A DNA stretch of 52,313 nt from CAYUJH01 sp964394585 (GTDB taxonomy: Bacteria; Bacteroidota; Bacteroidia; Cytophagales; Flammeovirgaceae). Of the stretch, positions 16,954 to 24,797 are shown one piece after another. The notes beneath the pieces were generated by a model, which made no database searches, was not told where the DNA came from, and was given only the letters and a program-made list of their open reading frames with translations. The translations under genes and the position numbers were made by a program. Where the stretch lies: the NCBI GenBank assembly GCA_964394585.1, contig CAYMYI010000014.1:1-52313 (forward strand), written 5' to 3'. The first letter of the stretch is position 1; every line of letters starts with the position of its first letter.

Positions 16954-18189
16954 ATGAATTTCATCGAAAACGTTAAAGAGGCTGCTAAGTCCATTCAAGA
17001 AAACTTATTGCGTACGGTATTAACGGCTTCCATTGTCGCCATTGGTATTACCGCACTTGTGGGAATCCTCACGGCGATTGATGCCCTACAAGCCTCAATT
17101 ACCGAAGGGCTATCAGGCTTTGGTGCCAATAGTTTCGATATCGAAGACATCCCCCGAAGGCGGCGCAGCAGTAATGGGGTGCAAGCAAGGGCAGTAGAAC
17201 GTATTTCGTTTGAAGAAGCCGCAGAATTTCGCGAAAAGTATCCTTTGGGTAATACCATTAGCATCGAAGCATACATTACTGGCATTGCAGAATTGAAGCG
17301 GTTTTCCAAGAAAACCAACCCAAACACTTCGGTGATTGGCATTGATGAGTTTTATTTAGATAATAAAAGCTACACTTTAAAAGAAGGACGGAATTTCTCG
17401 CGCCTCGAACTCGAACAAGGCGCAGCGGTCGCGATCATTGGAAAAGATATAACCGACCAGCTTTTTGAAGAAAATGACCCGGTTTTGGGCGAGCAAATCA
17501 GCTTTCGGGGGAATAAATTCCGCATTGTAGGCGTACTAGAATCTACCGGAGGACTCGGGAGTGGAGGGGTCGACCGATCTATGTTCATCCCGTTGGAAAA
17601 TGCCAATAAGTTTCGCGCACAACAGCAACTTACCTATGCGATTGTAACCACCGTTAACGACCCTTCGCAAATGGAATACGCCATTGGAGAGGCTACCGGC
17701 CTGATGCGCCAAATTCGCAAAGACCCGCTCGGAACTGATAACTCCTTTGAAATTAAAAAAAGTGATTCGGTGGCGGCTAGTCTCGATGAAATCTCCGGCA
17801 CGTTGAAAATCGGTGGGAGTGTCATTTCGTTTGTTACCCTCATTGGAGCTTCCATCGGGCTGATGAACATCATGATGGTTTCGGTAACTGAGCGCACCCG
17901 CGAAATTGGGGTACGGAAAGCCTTAGGGGCTACGCCAGCACGCATCCGCGAACAGTTTTTGGTAGAAGCCATTACCATCTGCATTTTGGGCGGGGGCGTC
18001 GGCATTTTATTTGGGATGTTGATTGGCAACCTCGTCTCGCGGTTAGTAGGCGATGGCGTGTTCATCGTCCCTTGGTTGTGGATTGTACTCGGGCTGGTAG
18101 TATGCGTAGGTGTGGGGGTGATTTCCGGCTATTACCCAGCACGGAAGGCTGCCGACCTCGACCCGATAGAATCGCTTCGGTACGAATAA
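16954..18189 (+). CDS. MacB/FtsX-type ABC transporter permease
   Basis: Inner-membrane permease of the MacB type, which uses a cytoplasmic ATPase to drive export or lipoprotein/peptide handling from the periplasm. At 411 aa it has an N-terminal membrane helix (about 22-45), a periplasmic MacB core domain (about 50-270) and three C-terminal helices forming the FtsX domain, including IGASIGLMNIMMVSVTERTREIG, followed by GVRKALGATPARIREQFLVE. The C-terminus DPIESLRYE is the standard family ending. No ATPase or membrane-fusion gene is adjacent, so the partner must be encoded elsewhere. A strong terminator follows, making it a single-gene unit. Confidence 0.9.
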   Translation: MNFIENVKEAAKSIQENLLRTVLTASIVAIGITALVGILTAIDALQASITEGLSGFGANSFDIEDIPRRRRSSNGVQARAVERISFEEAAEFREKYPLGNTISIEAYITGIAELKRFSKKTNPNTSVIGIDEFYLDNKSYTLKEGRNFSRLELEQGAAVAIIGKDITDQLFEENDPVLGEQISFRGNKFRIVGVLESTGGLGSGGVDRSMFIPLENANKFRAQQQLTYAIVTTVNDPSQMEYAIGEATGLMRQIRKDPLGTDNSFEIKKSDSVAASLDEISGTLKIGGSVISFVTLIGASIGLMNIMMVSVTERTREIGVRKALGATPARIREQFLVEAITICILGGGVGILFGMLIGNLVSRLVGDGVFIVPWLWIVLGLVVCVGVGVISGYYPARKAADLDPIESLRYE

Positions 18190-18222
18190 CCCCAGAAAAG
18201 CACTGTAGATACCAAGAGTTTG

Positions 18223-18260
18223 GAGTATCGTTCCTAGTTTTGAACGATACTCTTTTTTTT
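18223..18260 (+). terminator. Terminator of the ABC permease gene
   Basis: Perfect 11-bp stem GAGTATCGTTC/GAACGATACTC with an 8-nt loop and eight T residues, starting 33 bp after the stop codon and ending 20 bp before the SDR start. Confidence 0.92.
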
Positions 18261-18279
18261 ATCACTAGATATTTAACAC

Positions 18280-18975
18280 ATGATTGTTGTAACCGGAGGA
18301 AGTAAAGGCATAGGGCGTGCTATTATTCAAAAATTTGCCCAAGAAGGCTTCGATATTGCGACTTGTGCCCGCAATTTCGATGACTTAAAGTCGCTCAAAA
18401 ATGAAATAGAAACACAATATGGCGTAAGCCTTTACATGCAAACCGCCGACTTATCGGTGCGGGAAGATACCCAAACCTTTATCGAGTTTGTGCAGCGCAT
18501 TGAAAAGCCTGTGGAAGTTCTTGTAAACAATGCAGGGGTATTTATCCCCGGGGCAATCCACAACGAAGAGGCAGGTTCTCTCGAAAAAATGATTCAAACT
18601 AACTTGTACAGCGCTTACGACATCACCCGAGGTCTCATTCCTCAGATGATGAACCGGCAAGCAGGTCATATTTTCAACATCTGTTCCATTGCCAGCATCA
18701 CAGCATACCCCAACGGCGGGTCGTATGCCATTTCAAAACATGCCATGTATGGCTTTTCGCGTTGCCTACGCGAAGAAATGAAACCACATGGCATACGCGT
18801 ATCGGCAGTATTGCCCGGAGCCACCTTTACCGCAAGTTGGGAAGGTATCGACCTCCCCGAAGAACGGTTCAGCACCGCCGAAGATGTCGCCGAAATGGTC
18901 TACACTGCTTTCAAAATATCGCCTCGCTCGGTAGTCGAAGATATCGTCATTCGCCCACAACTAGGCGATTTATAG
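18280..18975 (+). CDS. Short-chain dehydrogenase/reductase (SDR)
   Basis: Cytosolic NAD(P)-dependent oxidoreductase of the classical SDR family, 231 aa. The nucleotide-binding TGGSKGIG motif is at residues 5-12, NNAG at 83-86, and the catalytic set is Ser136, Tyr149 and Lys153 (YAISK). PGATFT follows the active site as usual. R31 after the second strand (CARNF) favours NADP(H). The substrate cannot be deduced. It sits alone between the terminator of the ABC permease gene and a convergent membrane-protein gene. A role in 3-oxoacyl or sugar reduction is possible but unsupported. Confidence 0.9.
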   Translation: MIVVTGGSKGIGRAIIQKFAQEGFDIATCARNFDDLKSLKNEIETQYGVSLYMQTADLSVREDTQTFIEFVQRIEKPVEVLVNNAGVFIPGAIHNEEAGSLEKMIQTNLYSAYDITRGLIPQMMNRQAGHIFNICSIASITAYPNGGSYAISKHAMYGFSRCLREEMKPHGIRVSAVLPGATFTASWEGIDLPEERFSTAEDVAEMVYTAFKISPRSVVEDIVIRPQLGDL

Positions 18976-18995
18976 CCTCAACGGTTTGAAAAGTG

Positions 18996-19511
18996 CTAAA
19001 CGAAAAGTAATAGTAAAGTAAGGACAATGCCGCCCACCGTAAAGTACATTCCTTTCTTAAAAACGGAAGTCGTGGGCGTAAACATCCAAAAGGAGGAAAC
19101 CACAAAAAATAACAGAGAAAGCCCAAAAAAGATATTGAAGAAATAAAGCGAATCGGCAGTCTTTGCTTTGTGTAGGTGGGTCATTTTATCGAGTATAAAA
19201 GGCAATTCTTTCACAGTATACACTGCTATGCCGGTTGCTTGGTTATACGTACCTTCGGTAAAGTAAAGAACATCACCTTCTTGCTTTTGAATTTTCAAAT
19301 TGCGTTTTCGAAGCAGTTGCCCTAACTCGCTTTCCGAAGCATAAGGTTTAAGCTGTTGTTCTACTTGCCTCTCTTGTTTCAAAAAATCGGTATCCCGAAA
19401 GATGAGCACAATACCACTAAGGGCATATACTGCCATAATCCCTACCAAGAAAAAACCTAAATAGCGGTGAATAATCCGCATTGAAAATGAAAAAGACGAT
19501 TTGCGAGCCAT
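18996..19511 (-). CDS. PepSY-type small inner-membrane protein
   Basis: Membrane protein of 171 aa with the layout of PepSY-associated transmembrane proteins: a basic N-terminus (MRIIHRYLGF), a first membrane helix (about 16-36, LGFFLVGIMAVYALSGIVLIF), a soluble loop of about 75 residues with the PepSY-like repeat, and two C-terminal helices (about 121-140 and 147-170). The open frame extends 17 codons further upstream, but the start at 19511 gives the usual family N-terminus. The two possible frames at the divergent DUF2480 gene would otherwise overlap. Function is unknown; the family is often linked to iron or flavin reduction or to peptidase control. Confidence 0.7.
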   Translation of the reverse strand: MARKSSFSFSMRIIHRYLGFFLVGIMAVYALSGIVLIFRDTDFLKQERQVEQQLKPYASESELGQLLRKRNLKIQKQEGDVLYFTEGTYNQATGIAVYTVKELPFILDKMTHLHKAKTADSLYFFNIFFGLSLLFFVVSSFWMFTPTTSVFKKGMYFTVGGIVLTLLLLFV

Positions 19512-19626
19512 GTGTTGGATTGTATTTAGTTTACCAACGAAAATACAGCACGATTCCCACAATTTAACTTTCTTGCCTTTGTTACTGTTAAAACCTACAG
19601 AAACAACGATAAATCCTTACGAACCT

Positions 19627-20139
19627 ATGGAACAACCCATTGTAAACCGCGTGGCGAAAAGCCCTATTGTTACCCTCGATTTAAGTGAATATCAACTTGG
19701 GGGCGAACGCCTCATATACGATTTAAAAGATAACCTTTTCCAAGGATTGGTGCTGCGCGAAAAAGACTTTCGTACATTTTTGAAAGAGCACGATTGGGCA
19801 GCGTATGCGGGCAAACACGTTGCCATTCAGTGCAGTGCCGATGCCATCGTACCATCGTGGGCACAAATGCTGCTTACCACCTACCTCGCTCCCTATGCGG
19901 AAACCGTGGTGTATGGCTCGCTCGATGAACTCGAACGGGAAATCACTCGGAAAATGCTAGATGCCATCGAGCTAGAACCGCTTGCCAACCGCCCGGTAGT
20001 CGTCAAAGGGTGTAGCAACCTTGCGCAACCCGAATATGCGTATGTGGCGCTCACCCAACGCCTGATTCCGGTAGTAAAAAGCCTGATGTTCGGAGAACCC
20101 TGTAGTACCGTTCCGATTTACAAGCAGAAGAAGAAGTAA
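19627..20139 (+). CDS. DUF2480 family protein
   Basis: Cytosolic protein of 170 aa. The sequence matches the DUF2480 pattern: IVNRVAKSPIVTLDLSEY at the N-terminus, then LFQGLVLREKDFRTFLKEHDW, the strand HVAIQCSADAIVPSWA and a late VVKGCSN segment. The family is confined largely to Bacteroidota and has no assigned role. The chosen ATG at 19627 gives the family's N-terminus; the open frame starts earlier but that part (to 19501) lies over the divergent gene's start. nuoH follows but has its own promoter element. Confidence 0.88.
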   Translation: MEQPIVNRVAKSPIVTLDLSEYQLGGERLIYDLKDNLFQGLVLREKDFRTFLKEHDWAAYAGKHVAIQCSADAIVPSWAQMLLTTYLAPYAETVVYGSLDELEREITRKMLDAIELEPLANRPVVVKGCSNLAQPEYAYVALTQRLIPVVKSLMFGEPCSTVPIYKQKKK

Positions 20140-20171
20140 CCGAAATCTTCGGGCGTTCGGCAATCAATCTG

Positions 20172-20179
20172 TACTTTTG
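20172..20179 (+). promoter_or_regulatory. -7 promoter element (TACTTTTG) for nuoH
   Basis: Exact TAnnTTTG match 49 bp upstream of the nuoH ATG at 20229. A weak TTCG lies 22 bp upstream as a possible -33 element. This suggests nuoH is transcribed on its own. Confidence 0.45.
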
Positions 20180-20228
20180 AGTGTACGCCTAGCGCATGCA
20201 TAGGTAAACATCCTCATTATTGTTTCAT

Positions 20229-21314
20229 ATGATTATTGCCCTGTTTTTAGCCCTCGCTTTATTGCTCATCTTTACGGTAATAGGAGTGTATGTTGAGCGT
20301 AAGATTTCTGCATTCATCCAAGATCGGGTAGGCCCCGACGAGGTAGGGAAATATGGTTTGTTGCAAACTATCGCCGACTTGCTAAAACTTTTGCAAAAAG
20401 AAGATATTGTCCCTAAAGCCGCAGATTCTTTTCTATTTCGGGCAGCACCTTTCGTAGTGTTTTTGGCAATATTTTCGGGCTTTGCAGTAATTCCGTTGGG
20501 GGCAGGCTTGCAAGGCTCTTTTTTAAACACTGGCGTTTTCTTTTTCCTCGCCATTGTTTCGCTCGATGTAATCGGGATTTTGATGGCAGGTTGGGGAGCA
20601 AATAACAAATATGCCTTGTACGGAGCCATGCGCTCGGTAGCACAAATCATTTCGTATGAAATTCCTCTGGGGCTCTCCATTCTATCAGTCATCGTGATTA
20701 CCCAAACACTCGACTTACATCAAATCAGCCTACAGCAAGGTATTTTGTTCACCAACGATACCAACTACTTTTTGGGCATTGAGGCACTCGGATGGCAGAC
20801 TAGCTCTGTAGGAGGGTTCCTCACTTGGAATGTATTTCGTTCGCCTTTGTTGTTGCTTTCGTTTCTTGTGTTTTTTATTGCTTCGTTGGCAGAAGCCAAC
20901 CGCGCACCGTTTGATTTACCCGAATCGGAATCGGAGTTGGTGGGGGGGTATCATACCGAGTACTCCGGTTTCCGATGGTCGTTGTTCATGTTGGCAGAGT
21001 ACGGGGCAATGCTATTGGTGAGCCTACTTGGGGTAGTACTTTTTTGGGGAAGCTGGAACACCCCTTTGCCTAACTTAGGCACATTGCGTTTGGCTGAGTA
21101 TACTACCGGAGATTTAGGCAGCATTTCTGGTTATGCTTGGGGGGCATTTTGGTTGCTCGCCAAAACGTTGATTTTAGTGTTTTTGCAAATGCTGATTCGG
21201 TGGACCTACCCTCGCCTACGTGTCGATCAGCTCATGAACTTGTGTTGGAAATACCTCATTCCGTTTGCCCTAGCCCTTCTTTTTGTAAATGCCGGTTGGC
21301 GACTTCTGATGTAG
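20229..21314 (+). CDS. nuoH: NADH-quinone oxidoreductase subunit H
   Basis: Membrane subunit of respiratory complex I (ND1 homologue) that links the quinone site to the proton path. At 361 aa with eight or more membrane helices it is of normal length. Conserved segments are present: VYVERKISAFIQDRVGPDEVGKYG-type N-terminal loop with the E-R-K triad, the GWGANNKYALYGAMRSVAQIISYEIPLG loop, and ASLAEANRAPFDLPESESELVGGYHTEYSG, the acidic quinone-site loop. All key acids are kept, so it should be functional. A TTG at 20220 is also in frame, but ATG at 20229 is preferred. No other nuo gene is adjacent, which is unusual since nuoH normally sits between nuoG and nuoI. Confidence 0.96.
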   Translation: MIIALFLALALLLIFTVIGVYVERKISAFIQDRVGPDEVGKYGLLQTIADLLKLLQKEDIVPKAADSFLFRAAPFVVFLAIFSGFAVIPLGAGLQGSFLNTGVFFFLAIVSLDVIGILMAGWGANNKYALYGAMRSVAQIISYEIPLGLSILSVIVITQTLDLHQISLQQGILFTNDTNYFLGIEALGWQTSSVGGFLTWNVFRSPLLLLSFLVFFIASLAEANRAPFDLPESESELVGGYHTEYSGFRWSLFMLAEYGAMLLVSLLGVVLFWGSWNTPLPNLGTLRLAEYTTGDLGSISGYAWGAFWLLAKTLILVFLQMLIRWTYPRLRVDQLMNLCWKYLIPFALALLFVNAGWRLLM

Positions 21315-21493
21315 GCAAAAAAAGTATATATCCGATATAATACTCGCAGGTATACACTAGTTTTTAATTATAGATTGATGCCTCTATCTAAAAAACACAG
21401 AAGGGGCATTGTAAACTACCCAGCTTTAATAATTGCTACCGCTTAACTTTTAACATCTCTGATTTTTTTCAATCAATTTTATTAAGTGCGGAA

Positions 21494-22192
21494 ATGCAGT
21501 ATCAATTCATTCTGATTTGTTTAACCTTTTTAGGAGTGCTTTTTCCACTCCATCATGCTCCATACGAGTCGGTTCCTATACCCGAAGAAGTTACCTTTAA
21601 GCGTAAAAACTTCTATAAAGATAATCCTTCAGAGCTTTTTAAGTTGTTTATAAGCTATCCTGAAGCAGAAGGGAACGACCCTGAAGAAAAGCATGAAATC
21701 AACTTAGGTATACAACGCGTAATGACTAAAGCAATCGCCGATTTCAAATCCGAAATGCGCAATCTGCAAAATAAAAATGCGGAAATAACATATGGGACTT
21801 TGAAATTCGATTATCTGGTTACACATCTTTCTCCCAAATTTGTGAGTGTTCAGTTCCAGAAAGATATTGACTTTGGCGAGCGTTATGGCAGAAAAAGCCA
21901 CGTTCTTACGTTCAATTACAACCTAACGGCAAAGCGCAGTACACGAGTACAAACGATTTTTTCGCCCGAAACCGACTTTGCTAAGGAAGTATACGCGCTC
22001 CTTAAAGCAAAAGCAAACGGTTTTAAGCCCGACCCTAAGCGCATGTTCGATAAAATATCGCTTACCGAAAGCCACCTCGTGTTTTACTTCGACGAAACTA
22101 ACAGCAACCAAAATACTATTAACGAGATCAGGCTGCCGTGGTCTGAAGTAAACCATCTTCTTTCGGAAGATAGCGATGCCCGCGTGTTCTAA
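21494..22192 (+). CDS. Exported DUF3298 (RsiV-like) domain protein
   Basis: Exported protein of 232 aa with a short signal peptide (about residues 1-18). The body resembles the DUF4163/DUF3298 pair: a first part with the LSPKFVSVQFQKDIDFGERYGRKSHVLTFNY pattern, then the C-terminal DUF3298 segment with FDKISLTESHLVFYFDETN and the terminal LPWSEVNHLL. The same fold occurs in the periplasmic part of the RsiV anti-sigma factor and in lysozyme-binding relatives, but there is no membrane helix or sigma factor here. The function is unknown. It is followed by asnS after 144 bp that carry a strong hairpin. Confidence 0.72.
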   Translation: MQYQFILICLTFLGVLFPLHHAPYESVPIPEEVTFKRKNFYKDNPSELFKLFISYPEAEGNDPEEKHEINLGIQRVMTKAIADFKSEMRNLQNKNAEITYGTLKFDYLVTHLSPKFVSVQFQKDIDFGERYGRKSHVLTFNYNLTAKRSTRVQTIFSPETDFAKEVYALLKAKANGFKPDPKRMFDKISLTESHLVFYFDETNSNQNTINEIRLPWSEVNHLLSEDSDARVF

Positions 22193-22217
22193 TCGTTTTT
22201 CGTCTTGTAAAAACTAC

Positions 22218-22248
22218 TTTGAATAAAGCATAGAAACTCCTTTTTTTG
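22218..22248 (+). promoter_or_regulatory. Possible asnS promoter
   Basis: TTTG at 22218-22221, a 19-bp spacer and TTTTTTTG at 22241-22248 (one base off TAnnTTTG). It lies upstream of the leader hairpins, so transcripts from it would carry them. Confidence 0.35.
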
Positions 22249-22260
22249 CGTTTATCCGTT

Positions 22261-22317
22261 TTCCCCCTCAGAATCTTCTCTTGAGGGGGAATGTTTTTCT
22301 ACCCGTTCGGTGGGTAG
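22261..22317 (+). promoter_or_regulatory. Two consecutive hairpins in the asnS leader
   Basis: The first hairpin pairs TTCCCCCTCA (22261-22270) with TGAGGGGGAA (22282-22291), followed by TGTTTTT, so it looks like a terminator. The second pairs CTACCC (22299-22304) with GGGTAG (22312-22317) just before the asnS start. There is too little room after the first hairpin for a promoter, so asnS transcription must either pass through it or start close to it. It may end the upstream DUF3298 transcript, act as an attenuator for asnS, or both. Confidence 0.6.
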
Positions 22318-22336
22318 TTCTGTTCTATCGTAAATC

Positions 22337-23785
22337 TTGAAAATTGTGAAACGAACAAAAATAAAAGCCTTGCTAACCGGCGAGCGCATTGGGGAGCAAG
22401 TTTTGGTAAACGGTTGGGTAAAAAACCGTAGAGGCAACAATTATGTAGCCTTTATTGCATTGAACGATGGCTCCACCATCGAAAATATTCAGGTTGTGGT
22501 AGACTTCGTCCAAATCCCCGAAGCAGCCCTCAAAGGAGTAGCCACCGGTGCTTGCCTAGCGGTAATAGGCCAATTGGTGAAATCCGAAGGGAAAGGGCAG
22601 CTCGTAGAAGTACAAGCTGAAAGCATAGAGGTGCTTGGCGAAGCCGACCCTGAAAAATACCCGCTTCAGCCAAAGAAACATTCGCTGGAATTTCTTCGCG
22701 AAATTGCCCACCTGCGCCCACGCACCAATACCATCAGTGCCGTATTGCGCATTCGGCATAATGTAGCCTTTGCTGTCCATCAGTTTTTTCATCAAAAAGG
22801 GTTTTACTATTTGCATACGCCGATTATCACCGGATCTGATGCGGAAGGAGCCGGCGAAATGTTTCGGGTAACTACCTTGCCCATGCTCAACCCTCCTTTA
22901 AAAGAAGATGGCACCATTGATTTTACGGAAGATTTCTTCGGGAAAGAAACCAACCTTACCGTTTCGGGGCAGCTAGAGGCTGAAATTGGGGCGCTCTCCT
23001 TAGGCGAAGTGTACACGTTTGGCCCTACGTTCCGAGCCGAAAACTCAAACACCTCTCGGCATTTAGCTGAGTTTTGGATGATTGAGCCTGAAATGGCATT
23101 TTACGATTTGCACGACAACATGGACCTTGCCGAGGAATTCGTAAAATATTTAATCAATTATGCGCTAGAGCATTGTGCTGCCGACCTCGCCTTTTTAGAA
23201 AACCGTGCTGAAGACGAAAATAAAGGCAAACCGCAAAACGAACGCCCCGAAATGAAACTCATGGAACAGCTCCGTTTTGTGGTAGAAAATGAATTTCAGC
23301 GAATTACCTATACAGAAGCTATCCGCATTTTAGAGAACTCGAAACCGCATAAAAAGAATAAATTCAAGTATCCGGTAGAATGGGGAATCGACTTGCAATC
23401 GGAGCATGAACGTTACTTGGTAGAAAAACATTTTAAGGCGCCGGTAATCATCACCGACTATCCGCGGCAAATCAAAGCGTTTTACATGAAAGCCAACGAC
23501 GACGGCAAAACCGTACGAGCCATGGATGTACTATTCCCCGGTATTGGCGAAATTATTGGAGGCTCACAGCGCGAAGACAACCTAGAGCAACTCCTTGGGC
23601 GAATGGCGGAAGTAGGCATCCCCGAAGAAGAAATGTGGTGGTACTTAGAACTGCGGAAATTTGGTTCGGCACCTCACAGTGGGTTTGGGCTTGGCTTCGA
23701 ACGGATGGTGCAGTTTATCACCGGTATGGGAAACATCCGTGATGTAATCCCATTCCCTAGAACTCCACAAAATGCTGAATTTTAA
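22337..23785 (+). CDS. asnS: Asparaginyl-tRNA synthetase
   Basis: Cytosolic class IIb aminoacyl-tRNA synthetase that charges tRNA-Asn. At 482 aa, the N-terminal OB-fold anticodon-binding domain (about 20-110, VNGWVKNRRG) is followed by the class II core: motif 1 region FLREIAHLRPRT, motif 2 TFGPTFRAENSNTSRHLAEFWMIEPE, and motif 3 GFGLGFERMVQFITGM. The sequence lines up closely with Bacteroides AsnS, including RTKI at the start. The start codon is uncertain: TTG at 22337 or GTG at 22346 are the candidates, and no in-frame ATG is nearby. A strong terminator follows. Two leader hairpins suggest expression control. Confidence 0.96.
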   Translation: MKIVKRTKIKALLTGERIGEQVLVNGWVKNRRGNNYVAFIALNDGSTIENIQVVVDFVQIPEAALKGVATGACLAVIGQLVKSEGKGQLVEVQAESIEVLGEADPEKYPLQPKKHSLEFLREIAHLRPRTNTISAVLRIRHNVAFAVHQFFHQKGFYYLHTPIITGSDAEGAGEMFRVTTLPMLNPPLKEDGTIDFTEDFFGKETNLTVSGQLEAEIGALSLGEVYTFGPTFRAENSNTSRHLAEFWMIEPEMAFYDLHDNMDLAEEFVKYLINYALEHCAADLAFLENRAEDENKGKPQNERPEMKLMEQLRFVVENEFQRITYTEAIRILENSKPHKKNKFKYPVEWGIDLQSEHERYLVEKHFKAPVIITDYPRQIKAFYMKANDDGKTVRAMDVLFPGIGEIIGGSQREDNLEQLLGRMAEVGIPEEEMWWYLELRKFGSAPHSGFGLGFERMVQFITGMGNIRDVIPFPRTPQNAEF

Positions 23786-23811
23786 GGTCGCATTCTTATG
23801 TTAATCGAAAT

Positions 23812-23843
23812 AAAGCAGCTTGTAAAAAGGCTGCTTTTTTTTT
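23812..23843 (+). terminator. Terminator of asnS
   Basis: Stem AAAGCAGC/GCTGCTTT with a 10-nt loop and a long T tract, 27 bp after the asnS stop codon. Confidence 0.88.
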
Positions 23844-23882
23844 GGAATAGTACAATTTTGCAGGCAATCTTCCACCCCACTC

Positions 23883-23912
23883 ATGATATTTCGTATAGGC
23901 ATGAAATATCAT
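23883..23912. promoter_or_regulatory. Perfect 10-bp inverted repeat upstream of the histidine kinase gene
   Basis: ATGATATTTC (23883-23892) and GAAATATCAT (23903-23912) are exact inverted copies with a 10-nt spacer, about 105 bp before the kinase ATG. There is no T tract on either strand, so it is more likely an operator or a leader hairpin than a terminator. Confidence 0.4.
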
Positions 23913-24016
23913 TAATTATCAAACATAATTAAACGGTTTTTATAGCTGATTATCAATAGGTTAACAAGCAAGGCAGGCTATTTTCATAATATTTTATAAG
24001 TGAAATCTATGAAACT

Positions 24017-24766
24017 ATGCCCAACAAAGAACTACTTAGAGAAAGACAAAACAAGAAACAGCACATTACAGAAGATTTAGCCGAACTGAATCGGATGGTC
24101 GAACTATTTGCCTATAGCACTTCCCACGACTTAAAAGCTCCCCTGAGTACTTTATCGGGGCTTATCCAGTTAATGAGGAAAGAAGACGGCAAAGAGCATC
24201 AAACTATTTATCTAGAAATGATGCAAAAAATAGTGCTACAGCAGGAGTTTTTTCTGCATAACATTACCGACTTGCTAAAAAATGCGCGCACTGAAATACA
24301 CCCTGAAGAAATAAACCTAGAGCAAATCGTACTGGAAAGCTTTCAGCAGTTTAGCTACCTATCGCATGTACATCAAATCGATAAAACAGTTTCTATACAA
24401 GGTAGGCACCCTTTCTACTCCGATATTGTACGCGTAAGAGTAATTCTTAATAACCTGATTTCCAACGCTATTCGTTTTCAACGTGATGATAGCGATACAC
24501 ACCGCATCGAAGTAAGTGCGAACATACATCCCGATGGGGTAGTTCTTAAAGTTAGCGATAACGGCATAGGGATTCAGCCGGAGTATCAAGAACGGGTTTT
24601 TGACCTATTCTTCAGAGCAACCGAAAAATATACCGGCAACGGATTTGGGCTTTACATCACTAAGGAGATGGTCAACAAACTAGAAGGAAAGATTTTAGTT
24701 GACAGCAGTGTTAACAAAGGCACAACAGTTAGCGTATTACTTCCAAACCAACTTAACATTAATTAA
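24017..24766 (+). CDS. Cytosolic sensor-less histidine kinase
   Basis: Histidine kinase of 249 aa without any membrane helix or sensor domain; only a short N-terminal coiled coil (about 1-30) precedes the catalytic core. The HisKA phospho-acceptor is His37 in TSHDLKAPLS. The HATPase_c domain shows the N box NNLISNAIRF, G1 DNGIGI, the F region RVFDLFFRA and G2 GNGFGLYI. No response regulator is adjacent. It must sense through a partner or feed a phosphorelay. The SiaB-like gene begins directly after it (stop at 24766), so the two are very likely one operon. An exact inverted repeat lies upstream. Confidence 0.9.
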   Translation: MPNKELLRERQNKKQHITEDLAELNRMVELFAYSTSHDLKAPLSTLSGLIQLMRKEDGKEHQTIYLEMMQKIVLQQEFFLHNITDLLKNARTEIHPEEINLEQIVLESFQQFSYLSHVHQIDKTVSIQGRHPFYSDIVRVRVILNNLISNAIRFQRDDSDTHRIEVSANIHPDGVVLKVSDNGIGIQPEYQERVFDLFFRATEKYTGNGFGLYITKEMVNKLEGKILVDSSVNKGTTVSVLLPNQLNIN

Positions 24767-24797
24767 ATTGAAACAAATTTTGGAAACCAAACGACAC

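Noticed and set aside
19501..19626. N-terminal extension of the DUF2480 frame
   Set aside because: It overlaps the divergent PepSY-type gene's start, and the family N-terminus begins at 19627.
22261..22336. T-box riboswitch for asnS
   Set aside because: No T-box consensus or specifier-loop structure is visible, and T-boxes are not typical of this phylum. The hairpins are kept only as a possible attenuator.
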